Source: CAJQLB01 sp041392065 (GTDB lineage: Bacteria; Bacteroidota; Bacteroidia; Flavobacteriales; Flavobacteriaceae). Taken from it: a stretch of 64,000 nt of DNA. Position numbers and translations under genes: made by a program. Each line of letters opens with the position of its first letter. The stretch's first letter is position 1. This document shows, in pieces, positions 44,771 through 53,542 of this stretch. Below the pieces are notes generated by a model. The model was not told where the DNA came from and searched no databases. It saw only the letters and a program-made list of their open reading frames with translations. The DNA lies in contig JAWKMU010000001.1 in NCBI GenBank assembly GCA_041392065.1, forward strand, positions 651,056 to 715,055, in the 5' to 3' direction.

Positions 44771-45325
44771 TTAGAATTTTACTTGTGGATTTTTACGTTC
44801 AATTTCTGTATCAATTTCAAAAAATCCTGCTTTTTTGAAGTTAGTCATTCCAGCAATGATGTTTGATGGGAACTGATCGATTAAAATATTATAATCGCGA
44901 GTTGTGCCATTGTAATAACGTCGTGCTTTTTCAATGTCAGCCTCAATGTCAGATAATTCAGTTTGCAAGCTTAAAAAGTTTTCGTTGGCTTTTAGTTCAG
45001 GATATTGCTCTGCAACAGCATACAAATTAATTAAAGCTCTGTTTAACTGATTTTCTGCGGCTTGTTGACCTTCAACAGTGGTTGCATTTTGCGCCTGATT
45101 TCTAGCTTTAGTTACATTTTCGAAGGTTTCTTTTTCGTGACTAGCGTAGCCTTTTACAGTTTCGACTAAGTTTGGGATTAAGTCATAACGTTTTTTTAAT
45201 TGCACATCAATACCACTCCAAGCTTCGTCTACAAGAGTGTTTAATTTTACCAATTTGTTGTAAACTCCAATGCCATAAAATGCTAAAAGAATTACAAAAC
45301 CAATTAATCCGTATGTTATCATCAT
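44771..45325 (-). CDS. lemA: LemA family protein
   Basis: This 184-residue protein has an N-terminal membrane helix (about 3-19) followed by a long helical bundle with the LemA core motif LVDEAWSGIDVQLKKRYDLIPNLVE (split here as VDEAWSGIDVQ and KRYDLIPNLVE). Conserved ENQLNRAL and RRYYNGTTRDYN segments follow. LemA proteins are membrane-anchored, with the bulk outside the cytosol; their biochemical role is not settled. It is coupled with the DUF2207 gene 3 bases downstream. Confidence 0.92.
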   Translation of the reverse strand: MMITYGLIGFVILLAFYGIGVYNKLVKLNTLVDEAWSGIDVQLKKRYDLIPNLVETVKGYASHEKETFENVTKARNQAQNATTVEGQQAAENQLNRALINLYAVAEQYPELKANENFLSLQTELSDIEADIEKARRYYNGTTRDYNILIDQFPSNIIAGMTNFKKAGFFEIDTEIERKNPQVKF

Positions 45326-45494
45326 AGTTATTAAATATTTAAGAATTAAAGATATTAAAATTTAGTGAGATTACTAGGACATGTTGAAACGCTTTTAGTA
45401 TTAATGTTTGAAATTTATTTTTTTGAATTTGGTGTTTGAAGAGCAATAAAAAAATTAATATACTTGTATAGTATTAAAACTATGTATTAATGAG

Positions 45495-45514
45495 ATTCTT
45501 GCCTTCGCAGGAAT
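45495..45514. repeat. Short GC-rich hairpin repeat (ATTCTTGC...GCAGGAAT)
   Basis: ATTCTTGC and GCAGGAAT pair with one G-T wobble across a four-base loop, followed by GACA. This looks like the dispersed 'ATTCCTGC..GCAGGAATGACA' hairpin found in many genomes. It lies in the gap between lemA and the 45530 gene, close to that gene's start. Confidence 0.55.
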
Positions 45515-45529
45515 GACAAATTATCATTT

Positions 45530-46057
45530 ATGAAATTATTAGGAATCGGTTCACGAATCAATCATACAGAGCATGGAAAAGGTGTGGTTACTAATGTGAC
45601 TTCAAAGCATTATTGGGTCACCTTTATTGATAAAGGCTTAGAAACCATAGATTTAGATAGTGAGTTTGAAGTGATTGAAGCTGCTGAAGATGATGTAGAT
45701 ACTGTAAGCCTTTTTGAGGTAGAAAGCAGTTTAGTGAGCATTTTAAAAAAATGGAGTGATGTTACCGAAGTTGTGCATATTGGAGATAAATGGAAAGGAG
45801 GTAAACTTATCCTTGAACCAGAAGATACCAGTTTACAAAGTAAAGAAATACCAATAGATACTTTCTTTCATAAAATTACGATGCTTCGTGATAGATTAAG
45901 AGTTATGGAGCAAATAATAAACTCCAGTAACAATCTGGATGAGCAAGAAAAGATAGACCTGCAACAATATATTACCAGATGTTACGGTAGCTTAACCACA
46001 TTTAATGTGTTGTTTAAGCATAAAAGCCAGCAGTTTGTTGGACAAAGTGGGAAGTGA
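45530..46057 (+). CDS. Conserved hypothetical protein with an N-terminal SH3/Tudor-like segment
   Basis: The 175-residue product begins LGIGSRINHTEHGKGVVTNVTSKHYWVTFIDKG, a G-x-x-V small-barrel pattern like the one at the C-terminus of UvrD/PcrA or in CarD-like proteins. Its C-terminal half (about 75-175) is helical. No catalytic residues stand out. I do not recognise a named family. A role in binding RNA polymerase or nucleic acid would be a guess from the barrel alone. Confidence 0.65.
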   Translation: MKLLGIGSRINHTEHGKGVVTNVTSKHYWVTFIDKGLETIDLDSEFEVIEAAEDDVDTVSLFEVESSLVSILKKWSDVTEVVHIGDKWKGGKLILEPEDTSLQSKEIPIDTFFHKITMLRDRLRVMEQIINSSNNLDEQEKIDLQQYITRCYGSLTTFNVLFKHKSQQFVGQSGK

Positions 46058-46062
46058 TTAAT

Positions 46063-47604
46063 TTAACTCAACAAGGTTAAAGTGCCAGAATCATCAATTT
46101 GATATTCAAAATAAAACCACTTTTTAAGCTTTGATTTTTCTTCTATTTTAAAAGCGGTAATGAGTCGGTCTCCATCTGTTTTTAAGTAAATGGCTCCGTA
46201 AACATCTACATTGGTTTTGGCAAGTTCATTAATGTTTTCTTCTACCAAAGCTTTGAGTTTGTCAGTTTGATTGTCTATCAGTTTGGCAATGTTACTTTTT
46301 AGATCATTAACCAATTTTTTGTCTTCAGATTCCCTTGTAGAGCGTTGTAATTCGGTTGATAATAGCACAGGAGATTCACCACGACCATGTTTGCCAAGTC
46401 TACCTAATAAATCTGGTCTTGGATGTACATGACCTTCTTGATCTCCAGATGAAATTACAAAACACGCAGGATTTACTGCTAACATAAACTCATCAGTTAC
46501 ATCTGATGCTCCATGGTGACAAACTTTCATTACTTCAGCATTGAACCAATGTTTTGCTTCATTGATCATATTGTTGGAACTTGTCGTTCCGAATTTTGGG
46601 AACGAATTTCTTTTTGTGTAATGCTTTAAAAGAAATTTTTCGGCTGGTTTGTTTAAGTCGCCACCAAAAAGCACTTTAAACTTCCCAAAATGCAAACGTA
46701 AAATAATGGAATGACCATTTTTAGTTTTTCCGTAGTCACTTATTTTTTCGAGTCTTAAATTACCATTTTGGTCTTTATCTACAATAGGCCCAAGCACTTC
46801 AATGCTATAGTTTCTACCATCAGATGGAGCAAATCCTGGCATGTATATTCGGTTGTTTTCATGTGTGCTCTGACTTTCGTCTGTGGAAAGCATTTTAAAA
46901 TCTAGTATCTTATTATTGTTAAGTGCTGCATGCATTAAATATGGAAATACAAAACGACCAAAGTTTGTGTTGTCACTGAAATGCTGCTCAATTTCAGGTT
47001 TTCCGATAGCAAGGTCTTCTATATATTTTTTTCCAGTTGAAGGATCTTCGCTAAGCCCTCCAACTTTTTCAAAAGTACCACTAACAGGACGTTCTACTAA
47101 GCCATTTTGATAAATGGTTTTAAAACCAATCTGTGGATTTTCAAAAATAGACTTAAAGCCGTAATAATGATCTTGATCTGGATGAGTTATAATTGCAGAA
47201 TCAAACATAAAGCCTCTGTGAGCAAATCTACCTTCCAAAAAAGCTTTCATATTTTCGCCTTCGCCAGCATCAATTACCATAATGCGTTCATGCTCGTCAC
47301 GTTCTGGTGTAATAAGTACAGCACCATCTCCTTGGCCAACATCAACAAAAATAACTTCTAAAGGCCTAGTATCAATAGTATGCTCTTCTTTTATGTATAA
47401 AGTTTGAGCATTTGGTGTGTTAGGCGACCAATTAACTGCTAAATAACCATTGCCAATATGAGTAAAATCGTGATTTTCGTCAATTGATAGCCAATCTCCC
47501 CAAAGGACTTGTCGTTCTTTTATTAATTTTTGTTTTTGGTTGTCGAACCTATATAAATAGATTTTTTCTTGATTATCTCCAAGGTTTACAAACTTATGTG
47601 CCAT
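46063..47604 (-). CDS. ComEC-like metallo-beta-lactamase-fold hydrolase, stand-alone
   Basis: This soluble 513-residue protein has an N-terminal segment (1-80) of unclear fold followed by an MBL domain of the ComEC/Rec2 type: VDVGQGDGAVLITP (88-101), IDAGEG, the metal motif HPDQDH (141-146), LFGGDLNKPAE, and the late MKVCHHGASDV and SSGDQEGHVHPRP. All metal ligands look intact. ComEC's MBL domain is a nuclease, but this protein lacks the competence membrane region, so a free nuclease or phosphodiesterase is more likely. A C-terminal helical stretch (about 430-480) is additional. It has no obvious operon partner. Confidence 0.82.
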   Translation of the reverse strand: MAHKFVNLGDNQEKIYLYRFDNQKQKLIKERQVLWGDWLSIDENHDFTHIGNGYLAVNWSPNTPNAQTLYIKEEHTIDTRPLEVIFVDVGQGDGAVLITPERDEHERIMVIDAGEGENMKAFLEGRFAHRGFMFDSAIITHPDQDHYYGFKSIFENPQIGFKTIYQNGLVERPVSGTFEKVGGLSEDPSTGKKYIEDLAIGKPEIEQHFSDNTNFGRFVFPYLMHAALNNNKILDFKMLSTDESQSTHENNRIYMPGFAPSDGRNYSIEVLGPIVDKDQNGNLRLEKISDYGKTKNGHSIILRLHFGKFKVLFGGDLNKPAEKFLLKHYTKRNSFPKFGTTSSNNMINEAKHWFNAEVMKVCHHGASDVTDEFMLAVNPACFVISSGDQEGHVHPRPDLLGRLGKHGRGESPVLLSTELQRSTRESEDKKLVNDLKSNIAKLIDNQTDKLKALVEENINELAKTNVDVYGAIYLKTDGDRLITAFKIEEKSKLKKWFYFEYQIDDSGTLTLLS

Positions 47605-47654
47605 TTTTAAATATTTAAAAAGTTATCGAAACAAGGTTGCTATTAATTAGAGAA

Positions 47655-47675
47655 ATCCATTTTTAACAAATGGAT
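47655..47675 (-). terminator. Possible terminator of the ATP-grasp gene
   Basis: ATCCATTT and AAATGGAT form an eight-pair stem with a five-base loop, 25 bases past the ATP-grasp stop codon in its direction of reading. The following T-run is poor, so this is tentative. Confidence 0.35.
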
Positions 47676-47700
47676 ATTTGCGCAGAGTGTTCTAAATATA

Positions 47701-48588
47701 CTAATAAATTTTTAATATTTGAGCTAAAGTGTTAGCAGCTTTAGGAAATAACCTAAACCAAAGCTCTGGCTCTATGAGTTCTAGTTCTGCCAGTGCTATC
47801 TTACCTTGGTTGTCATTAAAAATATCTACTCGAGCATAAGTTGGTAATTCTGAACAACAGCAAATAGTTTGTTCTGCAAAAGCAATCTCTTCTGGTGAAG
47901 GTTGATAAATAGTAACTTGACCACCAAAATCAGTTTGTACTCTAAACTCATTTGGCTTGGCTGTTTTTAAAACAGCATGAGAAAATTTACCATTAAACAA
48001 TACCATAGAGGCTTCTCCTTTGTTTACAATATCATATTGAAAAGGTTGAAGCATCATTGCTTCATGTCTTATAAGTTGCTTAAAAACAGCTTCGTGTTCC
48101 TGAAGGTTTTCTGGTTTTAATCTGTAAGTATGTCGAGCAGTTCCAGACACACAAGGCTTTAAAACGGTTTCGTTAAATCCAAAGGTATTATATAGTTCAT
48201 GTAAAGTGGTCGTACTTCCTTTTTTAATAAAATAAGATTCAGCAATGTGAATTCCTTTTGCTTTTAAATCTAAGAGATAATGTTTGTCTATATTCCAATT
48301 GATTGTTTCTAAGGAGTTGATAAGTTTGGTTTGCTTAGAAACGTTAGACAACCATATCGAGAATTCGTTAAATCGGTAAAAATAGTCCCAAGTACTTCTA
48401 AATAAAATAGCTTTTGTTGTAGACCAATCAAAATCAGGATTATCCCAAGATAAACGTTGTACAGATAATCCTTCAGCTTCCAATCCTGCTTTTAAAATAG
48501 CATCTTCTAGATAGCCGTTTAAAACTTTACCATTCTTATCAAATTGGTTAATGTTTTTTTGGTCAGTTAGGATTACGATATCTATCAA
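47701..48588 (-). CDS. ATP-grasp family protein
   Basis: This 295-residue protein has a pre-ATP-grasp domain (1-95, with ILFRSTWDYFYR) and an ATP-grasp core with TVLKPCVSGTARHTYRL (ATP-binding lysine), MLQPFQYDIVNKGEASMVLFNGKFSHAV and the magnesium-binding ALAELELIEPELWF. It resembles the glutathione synthase/RimK-like group found in Bacteroidota, joining a carboxylate to an amine at ATP cost. The substrate is not known. The start is TTG at 48588. It lies 11 bases after the upstream hypothetical gene on the same strand, so they are probably one operon. Confidence 0.85.
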   Translation of the reverse strand: MIDIVILTDQKNINQFDKNGKVLNGYLEDAILKAGLEAEGLSVQRLSWDNPDFDWSTTKAILFRSTWDYFYRFNEFSIWLSNVSKQTKLINSLETINWNIDKHYLLDLKAKGIHIAESYFIKKGSTTTLHELYNTFGFNETVLKPCVSGTARHTYRLKPENLQEHEAVFKQLIRHEAMMLQPFQYDIVNKGEASMVLFNGKFSHAVLKTAKPNEFRVQTDFGGQVTIYQPSPEEIAFAEQTICCCSELPTYARVDIFNDNQGKIALAELELIEPELWFRLFPKAANTLAQILKIY

Positions 48589-48599
48589 TCTTAAATAAC

Positions 48600-49340
48600 T
48601 TAGTTTTCTGTATTTAGATAAGGCTTATTTTCTCCTTTTATATGATTGATTTCAAGACCAAGGAACAATAATTTATGAAACGTTGGTAATTGAGCACCAC
48701 TTTCGGTTGTGGTCCAATCTGTCCAACTGGCTTCAATGCCATCAATTGGTAAAAGGGAAGTCCACATTTTAAAGCTAATAGGCTTACCTTTGTCGTCAAA
48801 TTGCCAAAGATAAGAATCGCCAGGTGTTGTGCCACCTGTAGTGTATGTGACCAATAGGCCTTCTTTACCATTGTCCAGTTTTACCAAACGACGTTCTGTG
48901 CCTTCATCAAACACTTTATAAGGTGCAACAAGCCAAAAAGAATCGTTGTTAAAATATTTAAATGCGGTTTTTACCAGTTCATTACGTTTTTCATCAACTA
49001 CTTCAAAATTATGAACAGCTGCTTGGCTGCGTTCTGGGTACTTTAAGTGTAAGTCTACTTTGAACTCTTTCCATTGTACTGTACAAATATTGTTGTGTTT
49101 GTCCCATTTGTATAAGTGTCTATTTTTAAAAGTCCATTCTATATAATCGGTTTCTTTATAGGCTTCATAATCTAAGGCATCTAACATTTGTTGCGCTAAG
49201 GCATCTGCTTGTGCACCTTGTATACCTTTAGGTAAGTCTTCGTTGTATTTAAAATAGAGAAAACCAAAAAATAGCAGACTGGGTAAGGTCAGGAAAATGA
49301 CCAAACCAGCAATTATTTTTAGTGTTTTTTTGGTTTTCAT
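48600..49340 (-). CDS. Conserved hypothetical membrane-anchored protein
   Basis: The 246-residue product has one N-terminal membrane helix (about 9-30, IIAGLVIFLTLPSLLFFGFLYF), then a soluble domain presumably in the periplasm. The domain has many aromatic residues (YIEWTFKNRHLYKWDKHNN, SYLWQFDDKGKPISFKMWTS) and looks beta-rich, but I do not recognise the family. It is followed after 11 bases by the ATP-grasp gene. Confidence 0.6.
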   Translation of the reverse strand: MKTKKTLKIIAGLVIFLTLPSLLFFGFLYFKYNEDLPKGIQGAQADALAQQMLDALDYEAYKETDYIEWTFKNRHLYKWDKHNNICTVQWKEFKVDLHLKYPERSQAAVHNFEVVDEKRNELVKTAFKYFNNDSFWLVAPYKVFDEGTERRLVKLDNGKEGLLVTYTTGGTTPGDSYLWQFDDKGKPISFKMWTSLLPIDGIEASWTDWTTTESGAQLPTFHKLLFLGLEINHIKGENKPYLNTEN

Positions 49341-49431
49341 CTGATTAACTTTATTTTATGATATCAAATCAAATACAAATGTTATTCATATAATTTACAA
49401 CATCAATAAATTTCGGTAAAATACTGAAATC

Positions 49432-50100
49432 TTATATGAGATTCCTAATAGCCTCTCTTTCACTCAAAGGTTTTAATGAGTTTGACTTAACAAAGTTTAA
49501 TACTGATTCTGGATTTGTCTTACCATATTCTCGTAAAGCCCAGCCAATGGCTTTTTGAATAAAAAATTCATCGGAATGGCTATGTTGTATACATAGTTTA
49601 TAAAACAATGCTTCATCAGTTTGGTTTTTGTAACCGAGTTGAAACAAGATAGCACTTCGGTTAAGCCACATATTGTTGGATGCCGAAAATTTAGAAATTA
49701 CAGCTTCTGTTTCTTCTGGAAACTGTTTTAAATATGCACCAAGAATTTGTTTTGCAATAAAATCAACAGTGTCCCACCATGAGTTGGTTGTGATAAAATA
49801 TTCTATTTGATTAATATCAACTTTTTGATACTTTTTCTTTAAATGTTTTTCAAATAACTCCACACCACAATGGTGCAATTCTCTATGTTTTGAGGAGAAA
49901 AGTTCTTTAGAAATGGCTCTTATATTTGCGCTTACTTCATCTTTATTTTTAACAACCGTTTCTTTTAGCAAGTCACGTCTTAGCTTTGTTTTAATGCCGT
50001 AAAGCTCAAACTTATCGCGTAAATACACTTTCATCTGAATAGCAAATTCAGGATTGGTATTTTCCTCGAATATTGTTTTAAGTTGATTAACAAATGACAT
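49432..50100 (-). CDS. AlkD-like DNA alkylation repair protein
   Basis: Using the ATG at 50100 (the TTG two codons earlier is less likely) gives 222 residues of HEAT-like helical repeats typical of AlkD. Family landmarks are KLRRDLLKE, the WWDTVDFIAKQILG segment (about 110-123), LWLNRSAILFQLGYK-type text near 148-162, and KAIGWALREYGKTNPE (about 182-197). AlkD glycosylases excise positively charged alkylated bases. The gene sits between the hypothetical gene and ggt on the same strand. Confidence 0.9.
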   Translation of the reverse strand: MSFVNQLKTIFEENTNPEFAIQMKVYLRDKFELYGIKTKLRRDLLKETVVKNKDEVSANIRAISKELFSSKHRELHHCGVELFEKHLKKKYQKVDINQIEYFITTNSWWDTVDFIAKQILGAYLKQFPEETEAVISKFSASNNMWLNRSAILFQLGYKNQTDEALFYKLCIQHSHSDEFFIQKAIGWALREYGKTNPESVLNFVKSNSLKPLSEREAIRNLI

Positions 50101-50112
50101 TATCAACTCTGT

Positions 50113-51816
50113 TTAGTGTCCAGAAGCTGTATCATCACCTCTGTGGTCTGCACCACCTTCTAATTTGCCATTAGGTAAAACTAAAATGGTATTGACTTTT
50201 CCAGTAATGACATTTTCCCTAACGATTGTTTGATAACCAAGATTATTAATAGATGTGATAAGACTATCTGAAAATCTATTAGGTTCAAACATTACCACAT
50301 CAGGTAACCATTGATGGTGAAAACGAGGAGCATCAACGGCTTGTTGAGCAGTCATATTAAACTCATGAACATTTAAAATGGTTTGCATAACCGAAGTGAT
50401 AATGGTAGAACCTCCTGGAGTGCCAACGCTCATTAATAATTTTCCATCTTTTTCAACTATGGTAGGTGTCATAGAACTTAGCATACGTTTTTCAGGTAAA
50501 ATACTATTGGCCTCTCCACCAATAAGACCAAACATATTTGGTGTTCCAGGTTTACTGCTAAAATCGTCCATTTCATTATTTAGAAAAAAACCTAAATCGT
50601 CATTATACAATTTAGAGCCATAAGCACCATTAAGGGTTACGGTTACTGCAATAGCGTTACCATATTGGTCAACTATGGAATAGTGTGTGGTTTCCATACT
50701 TTCTAAAGCCATCACTTCTCCATGAGAGATTTCACTGGATTTTGTAGGAGCATCAAATGAGAATGATGACATTCGTTCCTTTAAATAGTCACTTTCCATG
50801 AGTGCATCAATTGGGTTGTCAACAAAATCAGGATCGCCTAAGTAAAAGCTTCTATCAGCATAAGCACGTCGCTCAGCTTCTGTAAGCACCTGAATGGTTT
50901 TTATTGAGTTGTGTCCAAATTTATCAAGATCATAAGGTTCTACCATTTTAAGAATCTGAGCCAAGCAAATGCCTCCACTTGAAGGAGGTGGCATGGAAAT
51001 AATTTTTAGATCGTCATACGTAAAAGTAATAGGATCTCTCCATTTGGCTTCGTATTTGGCTAAATCTTCTTCGGTGATAATTCCTCCATTGTCTCTCATA
51101 AATTGTACAAATCGTTTTGCTGTTTCGCCTTTGTAAAACTCGTCGCGACCATTGTTCATAATTCTCGTTAAGGTTTCGGCAAGCTCAGGATATTTTATGG
51201 TGTCGTTTTCTTTCCAAACTTTATCAAAAAGTATGGAATCTTTATTTACTTTTGGGAAGCTTGGTTGGTAATGCTTTATTCTATCTTCTTGCTTTTTAGT
51301 TACAACAACACCTTTTTTTGCTAATTCTATAACAGGCTGTATGAGTTTTTCAATTGGCATAGTTCCAAATTTTTCGTGAGCAGCAAATATTCCTGCAATT
51401 CCACCTGGAACACCAACAGCCATGGCACCAAGGGTACTCATGTCTGGTATAACCTCTCCATTTTCATCCAAATACATATCTCTGCTGGCAGCCAAAGGTG
51501 CTTTTTCTCTAAAGTCGAGCGAACCAACCTCGCCATTGTTTAATCTATAAACCATAAAACCACCACCACCTATACTTCCTGCGTAAGGATAGGCCACACT
51601 TAAGGCAAGGTCTGTTGCAACCATAGCATCAAAGGCATTGCCGCCTTGTTCAAGAATTGCAGCTCCAATTTTAGAGGCCTCAGCACGTGCTGAAACGACC
51701 ATGCCATGGTCTACAATAAGGCCTCGTTTAGATTCATCAACTAATGTTTTTTCTTGTGTTTTTTTACAAGAAATGAATGCTGTAAATACAAATACAATTA
51801 GGACTAATTTTTTCAT
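50113..51816 (-). CDS. ggt: Gamma-glutamyltransferase, lipoprotein
   Basis: The 567-residue precursor has a lipobox (AFISC, C17) and the Ntn-hydrolase layout of GGT. Large-subunit motifs are VSARAEASKIGAAILEQGGN and GGGGFMVYR. The autocleavage site lies before T376 in ETTHYS, and SMTPTIVEKDGKLLM and GTPGGSTIITS lie in the small subunit. The enzyme splits or transfers the gamma-glutamyl group of glutathione and related peptides in the periplasm. The chain ends shortly after KLEGGADHRGDDTASGH, the normal terminus. Confidence 0.95.
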   Translation of the reverse strand: MKKLVLIVFVFTAFISCKKTQEKTLVDESKRGLIVDHGMVVSARAEASKIGAAILEQGGNAFDAMVATDLALSVAYPYAGSIGGGGFMVYRLNNGEVGSLDFREKAPLAASRDMYLDENGEVIPDMSTLGAMAVGVPGGIAGIFAAHEKFGTMPIEKLIQPVIELAKKGVVVTKKQEDRIKHYQPSFPKVNKDSILFDKVWKENDTIKYPELAETLTRIMNNGRDEFYKGETAKRFVQFMRDNGGIITEEDLAKYEAKWRDPITFTYDDLKIISMPPPSSGGICLAQILKMVEPYDLDKFGHNSIKTIQVLTEAERRAYADRSFYLGDPDFVDNPIDALMESDYLKERMSSFSFDAPTKSSEISHGEVMALESMETTHYSIVDQYGNAIAVTVTLNGAYGSKLYNDDLGFFLNNEMDDFSSKPGTPNMFGLIGGEANSILPEKRMLSSMTPTIVEKDGKLLMSVGTPGGSTIITSVMQTILNVHEFNMTAQQAVDAPRFHHQWLPDVVMFEPNRFSDSLITSINNLGYQTIVRENVITGKVNTILVLPNGKLEGGADHRGDDTASGH

Positions 51817-51835
51817 TTGATTCTTATTGGTTTGT

Positions 51836-52432
51836 TTATGGATGTGAAGATAATGTTTTTAGTTTGTCTTTTGAAAATTGAATGAGTTCATTAAAAAAAA
51901 CAGTAAATTCTGATTCAAATTCTTTGTAAAAATCTTCGAGCTCGTTTACTGCAAGATTCATTTTTGAGCGGTTTTGGGTTCGTCTGTTCATACCTTCTAG
52001 AACTTTTTGAATACCTTCAATTGAGGCATAACTCACTAACCAGTTATCTGCAATCATGTAAGGCATCATGCGTTGAATTCGAGTTGGAAGAATGTCAAAA
52101 TTTTCTTCCAAAGAGTCATAAAATGCTTCGCAATATTTATCTAAAGGACTATCACAATACTGACTCCAGTTTTTTGCCAAAAAATGGTCGTACAATATAT
52201 CGACAATCACACCAGAATAATGACTGTATTTTTTATGAAGGCGTTTGGTACTTTTTCTAACGGTTTTATGAGCATCAGTAAACGTATCGATTTCGCGATG
52301 TAATAAGATGCCTATTTGAATGTCTTTTGGATACTTTTTGTAATTTTTACCTTTAATGCCATCAGCCATAAAATTGCCAATAGTTATCATTTTGTTATCT
52401 CCAGAAAGGTAAATATGAGCCAAGTAATTCAT
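51836..52432 (-). CDS. ACP phosphodiesterase (AcpH-like)
   Basis: The 198-residue product starts MNYLAHIYLSGD and carries the AcpH histidine/aspartate pattern: GNFMADGIKG (21-30), HREIDTFTDAH (49-59) and YSGVIVDILYDHFLAKNW. These match HD-like metal-binding residues in enzymes that remove the phosphopantetheine arm from acyl carrier protein. Whether it acts on ACP in this organism is inference. It precedes ggt with 19 bases between. Confidence 0.85.
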   Translation of the reverse strand: MNYLAHIYLSGDNKMITIGNFMADGIKGKNYKKYPKDIQIGILLHREIDTFTDAHKTVRKSTKRLHKKYSHYSGVIVDILYDHFLAKNWSQYCDSPLDKYCEAFYDSLEENFDILPTRIQRMMPYMIADNWLVSYASIEGIQKVLEGMNRRTQNRSKMNLAVNELEDFYKEFESEFTVFFNELIQFSKDKLKTLSSHP

Positions 52433-52471
52433 TCAATAAATATATGTATTTTTATGTCCTAAAACCAACAA

Positions 52472-53542
52472 TTGAAGCGACTTCCAAATTTAGATGCATT
52501 GCGATTTTTTTTGGCTGTGTTAGTGCTTATTTATCACATACCACAGTTGTGTAAAAACCAAGGACTTCCTTATTTTGACTATTTGCCAATTTTTAAACGA
52601 GGTATTGATGCTGTGTATATGTTTTTTGTTTTAAGTGGATTTTTGATAATTAAGATTATTTACCAAGAAAAGATTGATGCGAAATTTTCTATTAAGAAGT
52701 TTTATTTGAGACGAGTTTTAAGAATATTCCCTCTGTATTTTCTAATTCTTGTTTTTGGCTTTACGTTTTATCATATGATTTTGCCACTTGTTGGTATACC
52801 ATATGAAAATAATTATAGCTTGGTTGAAGGAATTTTGTTATGCGTTTTTTTCTTGCCTAATGTTTTTACCAACTTATATGATCCTGGCGGAATTTTGGAA
52901 ATATTATGGTCAATAGGTGTTGAAGAGCAATTTTATTTGTTAGTGGCACCATTGATGTTTTTTATAAAACCTAAACGTTTGCTTTTAGTACTTGTGTTAA
53001 TTACTATAATCTATTTCTGTTTATTCCACACAAGCAGTTTTAGCTTTTTACAGAAGTATCAGTTTGTTTACTTTTTTGTTTTTGCTGGAGGCATCACAGC
53101 AATATTGGAGCAAAAGAATTATTTTTCTTTTTTAAAAGTCTCTGCAATAATTCCGTTGTTAATAGTTATTGCAACCATTTTTTATTTTACTACTGATTTA
53201 TTTCAATTTGAAACTAGATGGCTTCATAATTTGGTTACAAGTGTATTGTTTTCTTTATTAGTTCATACCTTGGCATATAACAATTTCGGATTTGAGTTAA
53301 AGAATAAGATTATTAATTATTTCGGAAAAATATCTTATGGCATCTATATGTTTCATGCTATAGCATTGAACTTAGTGGTTTTTATTTTCTTAAAAGTAAA
53401 GTTTGTTAGTAATTTAAATGAATTTGCAATTGTTTTATTAATCAATATTTTAACCTTTGCAATAACAATTTTGTTGGCACATATTTCATATAAATATTTT
53501 GAATCATATTTTCTAAAATTAAAACAAAAATTTAGGGCATGA
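52472..53542 (+). CDS. Acyltransferase 3 family membrane protein (OafA-like)
   Basis: The 356-residue protein is strongly hydrophobic with about ten membrane helices. It starts LPNLDALRFFLAVLVLIYHI, where the final H (22-23 region) is the catalytic-type histidine, followed by FLSGFLI, KKFYLRRVLRIFPLYF and the WSIGVEEQFYL motif. Family members O-acetylate envelope polysaccharides or similar. The start is TTG at 52472. Its stop overlaps the next gene by 4 bases (ATGA), so it is translationally coupled to glmM. Confidence 0.9.
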   Translation: MKRLPNLDALRFFLAVLVLIYHIPQLCKNQGLPYFDYLPIFKRGIDAVYMFFVLSGFLIIKIIYQEKIDAKFSIKKFYLRRVLRIFPLYFLILVFGFTFYHMILPLVGIPYENNYSLVEGILLCVFFLPNVFTNLYDPGGILEILWSIGVEEQFYLLVAPLMFFIKPKRLLLVLVLITIIYFCLFHTSSFSFLQKYQFVYFFVFAGGITAILEQKNYFSFLKVSAIIPLLIVIATIFYFTTDLFQFETRWLHNLVTSVLFSLLVHTLAYNNFGFELKNKIINYFGKISYGIYMFHAIALNLVVFIFLKVKFVSNLNEFAIVLLINILTFAITILLAHISYKYFESYFLKLKQKFRA

